Of a stretch of 64,000 nt of DNA, positions 13,554 through 24,545 are shown piece after piece (position 1 is the stretch's first letter; every line of letters starts with the position of its first letter). The position numbers and the translations under genes were made by a program. Below the pieces are notes generated by a model that saw only the letters and a list, made by a program, of their open reading frames with translations, searched no databases and had not been told where the DNA came from. The stretch comes from Chinchilla lanigera (Eukaryota; Chordata; Mammalia; Rodentia; Chinchillidae). The DNA is taken from assembly GCF_000276665.1 (NCBI RefSeq), contig NW_004955484.1, positions 499,375 through 563,374 of the forward strand, written 5' to 3'.

Positions 13554-13598
<45 letters not shown>
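13551..13598. repeat. (CA)n microsatellite
   Basis: About 24 CA units with one CG interruption. It explains the His-Thr repeats in the overlapping plus-strand frames at 13404-13680. Confidence 0.97.
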
Positions 13599-13604
<6 letters not shown>

Positions 13605-15241
13605 GATAATATTACCTCAGCAATTCAGTTCCCTTAAAAACCATGTTAAATTTAGTTTCTCCTTCTTGGTCATCTGCTGATTAACAGATTTTAAAAGGCA
13701 AACAAGACTTAAAGATATATATGATATATGTATGTATACATAATCTTATAGAGCAAAGCCTTTAGCCTAGAAATTTCACTTTCTTAATTTCTCCAGGAAA
13801 ATCCTCTTTTGGACCCAGAAAATTAATTGGTTTACAGTGACAGGAAAGTGTGAAATCTCTGTTGTGAACCAAGGAATCAAATGTCTGTTCAAGGTCATCC
13901 AAGCAACTACCAAATTCAAGGCTTACAACAAATTCCTAGGAGAGTTTATCAGTGCCCTTATGTAAAGGACATTTTAAATTTTTTCTGTAGGTTATAACTG
14001 CAGAGTAAGTAGCCTAATGAAATCACAGTTATACTTGGTCTAAAAATTACACAATAAATGTAATTTCAGAGGGCAGGTAAATTTATATATTTAAATACTG
14101 CTTCTAAACTAATATCAACCTATGACCTCCTTTGTAAGTATCATAATTGCCAGTGGGGAAAAAGTGGCTACAGAAACAAATATGCCTTTTACAATTTAGG
14201 ACCACATAATATCATATTCTAGAGCACAGCTAAGTAATGAGAGGTACTTAATAAGAAAAAGTAATTAGCACTGTAGCTACGATACATATCATATCACTTC
14301 TTTTTCCTTTGTGATTTAAAAACCTTAGAGATAAATTTCATCCCTACTCTATTAAATACTTATGGCATTAAAAAATTTTATAGCTACTAATTTTTAACTA
14401 CTTAAAATGCCAAATGTTTTCAGGCTTCACTCACTTTTCCAATTATTACATTGGAATGACTCATTAACTGTAACATAAACAGGCTCATTTTTACCTCTTG
14501 TTTTTCCCCAACTTTATTACCAAAGTACTACTTTTCCATAGACCATGACAAAAACTCATAGCATGGGTGGGAAAATACATCACATACTCTTCCATTTTCA
14601 AATACCAACAGAAGGCATAATGGTATCTTGTAATGGATTTTTTTGTGTTTATTCTTTACCATTATGTGACACTGTAGCTCTAGGCCCATATATGTGGAAA
14701 TCTTGGTAGAAGATACTTTGGTCAAAACTTTATTCTTCAAAAGTCAGTTGGAAAGCAGAAGGCAGAGTCTAACCATGAATTAAAAGCAAGGAAGGGCAAT
14801 TCTAGAAGTCAGATAAATATACACATACATACATACGTACATATTTATCTGAAGCACTCAGATGACTACAGCCTTAGAACTCACTGAAGAAATTCCAATG
14901 TTGAAATGTGACATCAAAGTTTACTCAAAACAATTTAAGAAGACAAGTCAATTGCCAGTGACCTCTTATTTAGAAAAGCAATTTATTATAAACTAGAAAT
15001 ATGGGTAAATTATTATTTTCCAAGAATTTTTAAACCTTTCTTTCAAATCTCAACATGTCCCAAGTATAATGTAATCTTAAGGGTAAATTATTTCATTTCA
15101 GGGTATTGGGTTAGCTGGGAAATATTTTTCCTTTAAGATTTTCAGTGGCAATCACAGGGTCTTGTAAAGCTCTGTAATTTTATCTGCATGTAGTTGGAGG
15201 TATTTACTTTGCTTCCTGAGATTTTTCTTTTTAAAGTGAGC

Positions 15242-15295
15242 AAAACCTAACTTTAGCACTTAGTACTTAAAACCTAACTTTAGCATTTAATACTC
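15242..15295. repeat. 27 bp tandem duplication
   Basis: Two adjacent copies of a unit starting aaaacctaactttagca (15242-15268 and 15269-15295), with a few differences. Confidence 0.8.
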
Positions 15296-15479
15296 AAAAA
15301 ACTCAAAAACTGTTTTTTGAAGATATTTATTAAATATTTCTAAAGGCTCCTAAATAAAATACCCATCAAAACAACCATCTATATATTCTATGAGTTCACT
15401 GTACCACCCTTACCAACACAACCCATTTCACCTCAGGAATGTGATTAATTAATGAAACAACTCCTATTTTAAGCACATA

Positions 15480-15641
15480 CAGTAAGACCCCAATTTACAA
15501 ACCTTTGAGTTGCAAACTTTCACAGATGTACTGTACAATTCATAGGTGTACTGTATAAGACTCACTTGTTGGAGTATGAACAAATCCAACTTGGGAACAT
15601 TCTCTCAGAATAGAACTTGTTCGTAAATCTGAGACTTACTG
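15480..15641. mobile_element. Short Tigger/mariner-type DNA transposon (MITE)
   Basis: The ends are inverted repeats: cagtaagaccccaatttaca at the left, and the reverse complement of the right end is cagtaagtctcagatttacg. It is flanked by TA dinucleotides (15478-15479, 15642-15643), the target duplication of Tc1/mariner-Tigger elements. There is no transposase; at 162 bp it is non-autonomous. Confidence 0.75.
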
Positions 15642-16768
15642 TATTATGTGATGTGTGAACCCTTCCTAATCATAATAGTAGTGAGATCAAACTACAGCAA
15701 TAAGACTAGATAAATACTAAACAAGTGAATGAGGCCAAAAATGTTTGTATAAATGAAAAATTAAGATATAAACAATCTTTTAAACACTAGACTATTGAAG
15801 AAATAGAACAAAGTATGTATTATTTAATATTTCACCAGGAATATTCATCTACCAATATGAATATATTCGACATGCATAAGATTTATGTAAAAAGGTTGTG
15901 TACATTTTTCTCATTCTTCCTACAGTTTTCAGGAGCCAAACCATCCTGAAAACTTTCAATCAGGAAGTGAGGAACTGAATATGAAAGAGTAGTGAAATAT
16001 TTCTTAGATTAACCCTAGGACTTACCAGCACCCTGAGAATCAAATGATTCATTCGTTGACCATCTTAAGAACCCAATATTGATTAATCTGAGAGAAAAGA
16101 CATTTGAATTCTAAACATAGCATCAAAATGAGAAAAATGGATATTTGTAAACTCAGACTGGTATTCTCAGGTAAAATCAAATCCAAGGCACTGAAATGCC
16201 AAGGTTAGTGTCCCTAATTGTCTACTTATACTGCTTAGTCATAAACTGTGACACAACTCTCATTGACACCCAGACAGTAGGTTCTATGAGGCTGTCCTAG
16301 TTTCCTTTGATTTGGAAATTGGCCTTTGATGATACTTAGAAATCTTAATTTAAAGTTGAATCATTAAAAATAGTACTATAATGTGTAATGCAAATAAAAT
16401 AAAGCCAATGATTCATTCTTAGAAATCAAAAATATGATTCCAAATAGACAAGAGATGTACAAATAAATTAATTGCATTGCTGTGTGTAGGTGACAGGTAC
16501 TTGCTTCATTGTTGTGAATTCTCACTGGGTAATGTTTAAATGAAAATCTTTTTTTCAATTTGTCTGCCCATTTCAGGACTTGTAGAATGAAGCTGCTTTG
16601 AATGTTACAGAATCAATCACAGTCTTCAAACAAGAACATGTCCCTCCTAATCAATTTGATTTCAAATGTTTCTGATTGGGATGGATTGGAACACTTTACA
16701 CTCATGAAAATGTAAAATAACAGCCAATTTTGTTTTAAATATCTAAGATGTGATTATTATACATATTG

Positions 16769-16855
16769 GGCCGGGAATATAGCTCAGTGGCATAAGTGCC
16801 TGCCTGGCAAGCACAAGGTCCTGAGTTCGACTCCCGGTACCAAAAAAAAGAAAAG
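16769..16855 (+). mobile_element. ID SINE, older copy
   Basis: Reads ggccgggaatatagctc, later tgcctggcaagcacaagg, ends cccggtacc and an A-rich tail. Flanks 16752-16768 and 16864-16880 match at 14 of 17 positions, suggesting an older insertion. Confidence 0.85.
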
Positions 16856-17004
16856 ATGTTTAGGATTATTACGTATATTGTTAAACATCATATGCTAATA
16901 GCATTACTGCAATTAAACATGCACACTTAACAAAAAATGCTGAAGCTTTATGGATAAATACAATTAATGTTTACACATTTAAATAGTAAGATTTTTGAAC
17001 TAGA

Positions 17005-17120
17005 GGGGCTGGGGATTTAACTCAGCGGCACAGAGCCTGCCTAGCAAGTGCAATGTCGTGAGTTCAATTCCCGGTACCGGAAAAAAAACAAAAAAGAAAA
17101 CCAAAAAAAAAAAAAAAAAA
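17005..17120 (+). mobile_element. ID SINE with long A-rich tail
   Basis: ID body with A-rich tail of about 40 bp. Perfect 15 bp duplication gatttttgaactaga at 16990-17004 and 17121-17135. Confidence 0.95.
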
Positions 17121-17715
17121 GATTTTTGAACTAGAAAGTTTATGTTGAAACATAACAGGAAAATATTAATTTAACAGCTTCTTCTCTCATAGTTCCTGGC
17201 AACTTTAGCATTTCTTTCAGTAATACAACTCCACAGGCAGGTATTCATATGCTAAATAATTAAGATTCAATTTTATCCTAACAATAGATTTTGTACACTG
17301 TGTATCATTGTATTATATCTTATTTAAGTTAGAGATCAGTGAAAGTTTTTCTATAAAGAGCCAGAGAGTAAAGAATATTATGTAATTACTTATAAGGCAA
17401 AGGGAAAGCCAATTTTAACAAAATTGTACCAATAGAATTAAAAATAAATAAGAATTCAGTGCAAATTTTGCTCATAGAGTTCTACATATAAAAAGTTGGC
17501 AGAAATTTGAATTTCAAATAATCATTTTGTGCTATGAAGAGGTCTTTTAATTTTTTTAGCTAAAAACATAAAGATCACTCTAGTTCGTAAACCATACAAA
17601 AACAGGTAATAGGCCTGATTTGTTTCATGGGCCAAAGTTTGCCAAACTCTAAGCTAAATCCTACAATTGACATTATGCAATTCTACTAAGCCTGTGTCTT
17701 TGAAGAAGCCAATTT

Positions 17716-17816
17716 TTTTTTTTTTTTTTTGGTTTTTCTCCAGTACCGGGAACCGAACTCACGACGTTGCGCTTGCCAGGCAGGTGCTTTGCCGCTGAGC
17801 TAACTCCCCAGCCCCA
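17716..17816 (-). mobile_element. ID SINE
   Basis: Long T-run, then the antisense ID ending cccagcccc. Perfect 13 bp duplication aagaagccaattt at 17703-17715 and 17817-17829. Confidence 0.95.
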
Positions 17817-17829
17817 AAGAAGCCAATTT

Positions 17830-20800
17830 AATACTGATAAATAGATGATTCCAGAAGAGAAACTGTTACATGTAATGTAAATTCCACAAATAATTTCAGA
17901 ACACAGTAGTGACTATCTTAAGTAAACACAACATCATGTAGAAGTCATGTTTGCTCCCATGTTAACTTATGAGCAATATTATCCCAGAAATGAAAGCTTC
18001 CTTTATCAGATGCAGTAAGTGTGGAGAATCCACCAAACAGGGGAAAATAAATCACCACTGCTGTTAGAAAAGTAAGTCCAGATGCATTCTAACCTTTACA
18101 TATGAAGGTCAGCCACTAATGCATTGCATCATAGAATTAGATTGTATTATAACTACTACTGTTTATTTATTACTAGTGTTGTATTATGGCTATTTTTTGC
18201 TATGCAAATGAATTTGGGAGAAGGGAAGGAAAAGAAAGATTCCAAGATTGAGTTGTACCATTTTGAGGATCTGTCTTGTTGCGTTTGGGCTACACCCCAA
18301 GGTCCATAAAGGTGATTGTCTACTCAACCAAGTACCTTCAACTATTATTGATTTTCTTACAGTGTTTAATGCTTCCTTTAGGGCAGATATCATTTATATC
18401 TTTTTTCAATTAGAGATAGATATGAACACAGCGAGATCCTAACTTCTCATTAAGTTATTGGGAAGCTACTTGTGAATATTAGTTATTCTCAGCATAAGGT
18501 TCAAGCTGTTTGTGACCAGAGCACTTCTATCACCTGATCTGCAAGAGTAAAAACAAAAGCAAAGCTCTAACTAACCTTACTGTTTACACCTGTTCCGTTT
18601 GTGATGAGCTGACCTCTCCCCCAAACATGTCTTCTTATCCAGACTTTATGAAACCTCAAGAACAAGCATAAAATAAAGAGATGTCCTTTCCATCCTTTAG
18701 TGTTATGTCACTTAGTAGGAAGCGAAGAAGCCCACAAGGGCTAGAGTAGCTCCTCAAGGAGCAAGCCTTTCTACAAGGCTCTGTCTCTAACCTTTCATGA
18801 AACGGGCACCATAGTACACTAACAAACTCATCTGGACCAGAAAAAACCAAAAACTTGGGATTGGTTTAAGGCTTTTGAAATGTCAAAGGATGTGTCCGTT
18901 CAATGAATTTCATCTTTAGACATGGGTATGACTATTTAACAGGGCCACCAAGAGTATACAAGCACATAGGTCTTGTAGTTTGGACATAGTTGTATACATA
19001 CATACACTTATTTGTGTGGGTATATGTGTATTTGTACAGAATTCCTCAAATGTGAAGTTTCCCATCTGATTAATTAGATCAATTAGCATTCAAATTAAAA
19101 CACCCCTAATCCCAGGATTAGAATACCACACCATGAAAATGTTCATATTAGTAGCCATAGCCTGACTCATTGGATAACAGATTTTCTCCTGATGAAGAAA
19201 CTGTAAATAAAGGGAAAAGGTCTTTGTATTCACCTGAGAGAGAGACTTTTAATTTTCTTTATTTATATTCAGTTCTTTCTGACTTTAGTATTGGAATTCA
19301 AAATTGATTCACTTTTTATTAATATGCAATCCTGTCCAGAAGAATTATTGGAGTTATAACACTTTAAAGGGTTTATGCCGGTGGATGTTTGCTTGTCCTT
19401 TTGCTAACTTTCAGCCATATTCAAAAATCTATATAATTGTTCTTTCAAAACAGATAAAATATATGATACACTCTGTACCAGAACCTGGCAACAAGTGTAC
19501 TTTCCAGAAAGCAAATATTTCCAAAAGATTGAAGAATAAAATAAAAATTGGAAAGTAAAATATTTTCTTTTATATCATCTATAGCTACAAACCCCCTCAT
19601 CAAAATATTAACAAGCAATTACTAAATGCAAATTTAATTGAACGAAGTCATTTAATTACTCTTTTGACATTTGAAGAATAGTCAACTCTGAACAGGTATG
19701 CTAATCAAGCATCCAATTTTAATATTTAAATGTTCCCCATCATTTCAAATTTTAAAGGTTCTCCAAATTCATCCAGTTATTGAGGAGAGCATGAAGTGAC
19801 TTCCCAAAGAAAGGCCCAGCCAGAGCCAATCAGATCTGAAGACCGTGCTCACCTTTCCTTTCTTAAGAAGATAAATTCAACAGAAGGCCATTAAATGTTG
19901 ATCTGGTTGTTACACTTTTAACTGGGCCTCGAGAAAAAAAACATAGACGACTAGCAGTCCAATTAAGCACATTAACATACTGCATACCCAACTACAGGCG
20001 AGATGTTGGAAAGACACACCGTGTTAGGCCAGAGTGAAGCTCTGCATTTCTTCAGGGAAGGATGCTTACTGCAGTGCGCTTCACATCGTAACAGTGACCT
20101 CTAGTGCTTCCTTTTCAGTTGTACTTCAGCAGTTGTAAAATGAATTACTTAGGCCTTTTGGACAAAACTTCATTTGTGTGTGGGTGTCTATGTTGCTGTT
20201 GTCATTTGTTTTGGTTGGCTGGTTGCTATGTTTGTCAGAGGCTACCACTGCAGGATTCCAAGATTTTGACTAGGAGAAGTCAGGCAGAGTTTATTGATTT
20301 ATGGGGTTCCCATAGATCTGACTTAAACTTGAATCCGAAACGCAGGGCAGCACCTGGAATGAAGTTCCCTCTTTGCAAAATGACAGAAGCACCGTGTCAC
20401 AAAAGCAGCTCCCACAAATGGAAACACAAAGTCACAGTGGCCACAAAGTATGAATGGACATTTGGCTTGAGACGTCCAGGAAGTTCATAAGGTTCTTCCC
20501 ACAGTGTAGCCCCAGAGTGCTGACAAACGATGTGCCCCAGTAAATGTCTGCTCTCTGGTATTAGTGCCCCAAACCTACACTTGCGGAGAAAGCAGCAACA
20601 TAAATTCCTGGACAGGCCTCACAGCCCTTTCTTGAAAATAAATGACCTTCTCCTTTAAAATCTGAGGCAGACATAAAAAGTTGTATTTGTCGACCTTATT
20701 TATCATTCACTGTACAGGGGGAAATTCTCCCGCTTACAGAATCTAACCCAAATTTAACTTGTAAAACTTTTTCTAGCCCTAACAGCAAGTGGATGAAGAG

Positions 20801-21600
20801 AGTCTGCCAAGTGATTTTTGGATGACATTCAAGTTAGAAATAAGGTTCTCACAAATCTTCCCTGAGTCAATTAACTCAGAATCAGCATATTCAATCACAA
20901 ATTTATGAAGTGAGAAATTTAACCACTAACGATTACTATGTACTCCTGGGGGGGTGGGGACAAGCACCTGCACGCTTTTCCTTTAAGCCCAGTGTAGAAA
21001 TTGGCCCCTCTTTGGGGAGTGCACCTAGACTCCTTCTCTAAGCAGAAGGACACAGCTCTCAATTCTGAGGTTTGCCACTAGCAGTTCTCCCTGCTCCTGA
21101 AGTCTGCAGTACGTTTCAGTTATTAGCCTGCATCATTTCAAAGATGCAGCCAGCTACTCATCTGCCAAATCGCAAACTTCAGAAATCTAAGCTAATGCAG
21201 CATTAATACAAAGCGTGCCGGTTGTTCTGCTGCTAGACACAATTCCAGCAAAATTCAGTAATCCCAAAGAAAGGGAGAAATGAAGACATTCACAGGCTAT
21301 TCCCTGGTTAAGATGCTAATTTACTGTTTTACTAGAACTTCAGCCTTCTCAATGAATATTCAAAGACAAGAGAGTAAGATTCTGTTCACAGACAAAAAGA
21401 GAAAGATAACACTGTGCATATTTTGGTCAGAGGAAAAGGAAAGCCAAACGTAAACCCACTCGTATTTGCAGGATTTTTAAGTGATGCTTCATTTGTAGCA
21501 ATATGCTTTGCCGCGATTCCCAGTTGCAAATAATAATCCTGAAAACAACAGGATCAAAGTTTTTGCAAGAAGCCCCTTCCCCTGCAAGTTTTAAATCATT
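17830..21600. other. CNTNAP4: Repeat-poor stretch of intron 1 next to exon 1
   Basis: I recognise no transposable element here, unlike the rest of the intron. It includes homeodomain-type motifs at 19068-19120. The longest ATG-initiated frame (20104-20490, 128 codons) has no recognisable family. A block kept free of insertions near a developmental promoter may hold regulatory elements; this is inference. Confidence 0.4.
19068..19120. promoter_or_regulatory. Homeodomain motif cluster including TAATCC-N2-GGATTA palindrome
   Basis: gattaattag (19068-19077) and caattag (19080-19086) are TAAT-core sites. TAATCCCAGGATTA (19107-19120) is a perfect inverted repeat of the OTX/CRX/PITX half-site with a 2 bp spacer. 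Function is not shown by sequence alone. Confidence 0.35.
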
Positions 21601-21608
21601 TGCGGTAT

Positions 21609-21614
21609 ACTTAC
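21609..21614 (-). promoter_or_regulatory. CNTNAP4: 5' splice site of CNTNAP4 intron 1
   Basis: Read on the minus strand the junction is TTCCT|gtaagt, a full match to the intronic donor consensus. It places the intron in phase 1 after residue 28. Reading through it gives a frame that soon loses resemblance to the family, as expected for intron. Confidence 0.8.
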
Positions 21615-21699
21615 AGGAATTGCCAGCTTCCACTTTGCTCCAATTTTGAGTAGATAACAGAAGTAGCATGTTGAGGACAGCTCCGGTGATAGACCTCAT
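21615..21699 (-). CDS. CNTNAP4: CNTNAP4 first coding exon (start codon, signal peptide, splice donor)
   Basis: Partial gene: 85 nt, 28 codons plus the first base of codon 29. The ATG is at 21699-21697, with A at -3 and A at +4. The peptide starts MRSITGAVLN, has a hydrophobic core MLLLLS at residues 11-16, then TQNWSKVEAGNS. This is a signal peptide and matches, from memory, the start of CNTNAP4 (Caspr4), including the TQNW and VEAGNS motifs. The exon ends at 21615 and is followed by gtaagt (21614-21609). The leftover T fits the Tyr codon expected after NS. CNTNAP4 is a single-pass neurexin-family membrane protein (discoidin, laminin-G, EGF-like and fibrinogen-like domains) of interneuron and dopaminergic presynapses; none of those domains are in this window. 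The frame is open a few codons upstream, but no ATG occurs there (21723 is TTG), so 21699 is the best start. The other CNTNAP paralogues start differently. Confidence 0.85.
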
Positions 21700-21802
21700 G
21701 TTCAGGTTTATTGAGCTCCCCAAAAGATCTTGAGCAGCTCTGAACGCTGGAGTCCTGCTCTATCCCTCTCCCAGCTCTGACTGGGTGTTCAGTATCTCTA
21801 GG

Positions 21803-21985
21803 TCTCCCTTTCTCCCTGTATCTGATCTCACTCCTCCCTCCCTTCCTCCCTGCTTCTCTTCCCTCCCTCTTTACTACTCCTGTCTCTCTCTCTCTCTCTC
21901 TTTCTCTCTACCTCTCTCTCTCCTCCTCCTCCTCCTCTTCCTCCTCCTCCTCCTACCTCCTCTCCCTCCCTCTCACTCTCTGTCC
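21803..21985. repeat. Polypyrimidine tract (CT)n/(CCT)n in the promoter or 5'UTR
   Basis: About 180 bp that is nearly all C and T on the plus strand, including a run of CT dinucleotides (about 21883-21902) and CCT trinucleotides (about 21921-21955). In the CNTNAP4 sense it is a GA/GGA-rich purine tract just upstream of the coding start. Such tracts can bind GAGA-type or MAZ-like factors and can form triplex DNA; that is inference. Confidence 0.85.
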
Positions 21986-22261
21986 TTCTCACACAGCCCT
22001 ACTCCTCCCTGAAAAGCACCCAGCTTCTTTTCTAACAAGCATCCACACTGCCGAGGCCACGCCCACTCCTCGCAGCAGCGGTCCCAGAAATCGGTAGCAG
22101 CTCCAAACCAAAAGGTGCTCAGGGAGCTCAGCGCTCCGGAGCTGAGAGCTGCGGGTGATGAAAGCCTCGTGGGCCTCCTCCGGGCTCCCTCCCCTCTCCT
22201 CTATTCTCCAATAATCCTTAACCCTTTTTTCTCTGCCGGCGGTAGAGTTGGGGGCAGACGA

Positions 22262-22285
22262 AGGCGGTGGAGGTGGAGGTGGAGG
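22262..22285 (+). repeat. GGTGGA hexamer repeat, G-rich
   Basis: About four units of ggtgga occur in the CpG-rich promoter core. The run of paired Gs could form a two-tier G-quadruplex. It makes the overlapping plus-strand reading frame Arg/Trp-rich by composition only. Confidence 0.6.
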
Positions 22286-23267
22286 CTTTTGATTTTCTGG
22301 AGGACTTGCGTTTGGCAGAGCCAGCCAGCACGCTGAGCTATTCCTGATTATCCGGGAGTGCGTCCAGGTAAAATTGCGTTATGTTTCAAAACAAAAGCAT
22401 AAAATAAGACAGAAATAACAAAGCAGCACTGGTGAATTGTAGCTAAAACTGTCCTCCGGGAAAATACTTGCTGTTGTTTTTCTCTGTTTCTATAAAACTA
22501 TCCTCTTTGGCTGCGGTGCCAGGATTTTATTATGGAAATTCCTCACATGGGAACACACATTCCTCCTTGGTAGATACATAGAAATCATCTGGTAATAGTC
22601 TGCAAGAAATTAACATTTCTTATTTTAGTTAGTGCTTCAGGAGTACGGATCCACAAATGAAATGCTTTGGGTAGATTTATTGTGATGAATGCATCACGCG
22701 GAGAATACACAGCAGTGTTCTACAATCATATTCTTTAATAGCAATTCCCAGAAGGCCCCAAAATGGAAAATGATGGAACACTGAAGAAAGGGAACACTCC
22801 CCGCACTCAAACACCGCACCAAACAACTCACACCAGCACCAAACAACAGAAAGAGGCAACTCCAGTGGTTCCAAGGAAAGAAAAGTTGAATGCAAGACCT
22901 CAATTGCTACAGAGAGATTACTCTCCTAATGGCTGACCCATGGAGGCTGGATCTGCAACAGAATATGAACATATTTAAATAATGAAGGTAAAATCCCACA
23001 ATGACATGCATATCTCGTGGCGTCAGAGAAAATAAAAAAGTTCTTTAAAATAAATGCCAAGATGTTGTACTGCAAATATGCTAGATTTTACAAAGATGGG
23101 AATCGTGAAGTTCTTATTCACCTCTTCGTGATTAGGAATTAGAAAAGAGATAAACCTTTACAGCCAGCAACCTTGGTAGAGAATCTATAAAAGCTAAGCA
23201 TATTTGTTTGACTCTTGCCTGCAAACAAAGCCGAATGTAATTTTTTTTTTCCTTTGGTTTTCCTATT

Positions 23268-23400
23268 TTACAGATGAGAGAATAAGAACAGGGAATTTAA
23301 ATGATTTTGAAAAGGTTGTGGTGTTAGTAAGTAAAGAATTGGCAGCTGGACTTTGTTTTTCTGACCCCAGTTTTACTGATCTCACCCTTGGACTGTTGCC
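23268..23400 (-). mobile_element. MIR SINE
   Basis: Plus strand shows antisense MIR order: tttacagatgagagaataag, then aagtaaagaattggcagctg and gaccccag. Confidence 0.6.
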
Positions 23401-23474
23401 TTATGATCACCTTTCTGACTCCTATTTGTAAGCAAGGATAACCTAAAGCCCTGGAACAAACAGCAAGGGGGAAA

Positions 23475-23497
23475 GAAAAAAAAAAAAAAAAAAAAAA
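23475..23497 (+). repeat. Poly-A run
   Basis: About 23 consecutive A. No retroposon body was recognised to its left. Confidence 0.9.
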
Positions 23498-24189
23498 CAT
23501 TGCTTCAGTGTTTACTTTGTATTCTTAGACCTAAATTTCTAATTTTGTTTTTCAACTGTGATAGGTTAACCAAAAGCAGACCTAAACCAACAATTTATGT
23601 TACATAATTACTGAAGGGGATTACATTTTATTGAACCCATACTACATGCCACCTGCTATCTAATTAAATTAGTGTAGCAATCCTTCCAGGAAAATATCAT
23701 TGTGCCTGCTGAACAAAGACTAGGCCTCGCTGACATTGAGCAGTGAGTCCAGAACGCTATTGTGGGGTGGAAGAGCAACCTGACCTTGGCATTCTGGTCT
23801 GAGCAGCTCTGAAAGTCTACCATGTGGGATCTCCACACAAAGCACAGGCTCCTGGGTTCTCCAGAAATGAAATGCTGTCTTCCTACTGCAAGTATATTAA
23901 TTTTTCCCATGAAACAAATAAGGGAACATATTCTTCAAAGATCAGTACATGTGTTAAAAATGAAAAATAATTGAATATGTTATGACAATAAAAACTCAGG
24001 ACAAAGTATAAAGGATCATAGCATCTATTAAGATGGGGTTTTCCGTACTGTCCATGGTAAGGGAATGGAGGCTGCCACTGGCTAAAAGGCTTGGGCATTT
24101 CAAGTCACCACAAAACCTTACCTTGCCTGATGGCCTCAGGGGCGGGAGGGTGGTTAAACTGACAGACAAGTGAAAAGGTGGGGAGAGGC

Positions 24190-24310
24190 CTAGATATGAA
24201 TTCAGCTTCTACTGTGGCTTTAAGTAACTCAAAGCCTGGTCTTTGGTTTCCTTACTTTGAAAAATAACAGCATAAAACCCAAAGATTGCTGTGATACCTT
24301 GTGTTCTCAT
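24190..24310 (+). mobile_element. Possible MIR SINE
   Basis: Weak MIR-like order: aattcagcttctactgtgg, then tggtttccttactttgaaaa and ttgctgtgatacc. Low confidence. Confidence 0.35.
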
Positions 24311-24404
24311 CTCCTAAAGGCCCAGCTCTTACCTGCCTTGGATCTCTGGCTTATAAGCACACATGGCAGTAGATTAGGCAGGCAGGACCAGCCTGGCAGC
24401 CCAG

Positions 24405-24545
24405 GGCCAGTGTTGGCCCCAGCTCCACTGCCTACCAGCTGCAAGCTCTTGGGGAAGCTGCCTGTCATCCCTGATCTCACTTTCCTCCCCAAGGATAAAT
24501 ATAGTGTCAACCTCATGAGCAAGACAATGGCTGTCAAAGGAATAC
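24405..24545 (+). mobile_element. MIR SINE
   Basis: Follows the MIR consensus in order: cccagctccactgcctacc, agctgcaagctcttgggg, ctcactttcctcccc, gtgtcaacctcatgagc. The local open frames on both strands derive from this GC-rich repeat and are not considered genes. Confidence 0.65.

Larger units (their letters stand above)
1..21614 (-). other. CNTNAP4: CNTNAP4 intron 1, 5' part (inferred)
   Basis: Inferred from the exon and donor at 21609-21699; transcription runs toward lower coordinates. I looked for an exon 2 coding for the discoidin-domain start (motif YDCDDPLV) on the minus strand and did not see it, so the intron probably continues past the left edge. Besides the repeats listed separately, these stretches hold nothing I recognise: 430-2080 (AT-rich), 2184-3660, 4240-4650, 4812-5385, 5880-8610, 10090-10585, 11130-13190, 13600-15478, 15645-16750 and 17830-21600. 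Open frames in this interval are short and show no family resemblance. Confidence 0.65.
21700..22370 (-). promoter_or_regulatory. CNTNAP4: CNTNAP4 5'UTR and promoter region with CpG-rich core
   Basis: The DNA immediately upstream of the start codon has no convincing 3' splice site, so the 5'UTR seems continuous with exon 1. CpG density rises at about 22050-22370 compared with the AT-rich flanks. Visible motifs are a CACCC/Sp1-type site (ccacgccc, 22057-22064), a CCAAT box (22208-22212) and a dyad around ctccggag (22125-22150). No TATA box in the proper orientation is obvious. The transcription start cannot be fixed from sequence alone. Confidence 0.55.

Noticed and set aside
13404..13680. His/Thr-repeat peptides
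   Set aside because: Translation of the (CA)n microsatellite.
20104..20490. Longest ATG-initiated open frame (128 codons) in the intron
   Set aside because: No recognisable domain, low-complexity Cys stretch, no splice or promoter context; expected by chance in 64 kb.
21427..21723. Treating the whole 98-codon minus-strand frame as one small protein
   Set aside because: The frame crosses a perfect gtaagt donor and starts at TTG; only 21615-21699 is accepted as coding.
22115..22336. 73-codon plus-strand frame with Arg/Trp-rich end in the CpG-rich promoter
   Set aside because: Composition follows from the ggtgga hexamer repeat and GC content; no homology.
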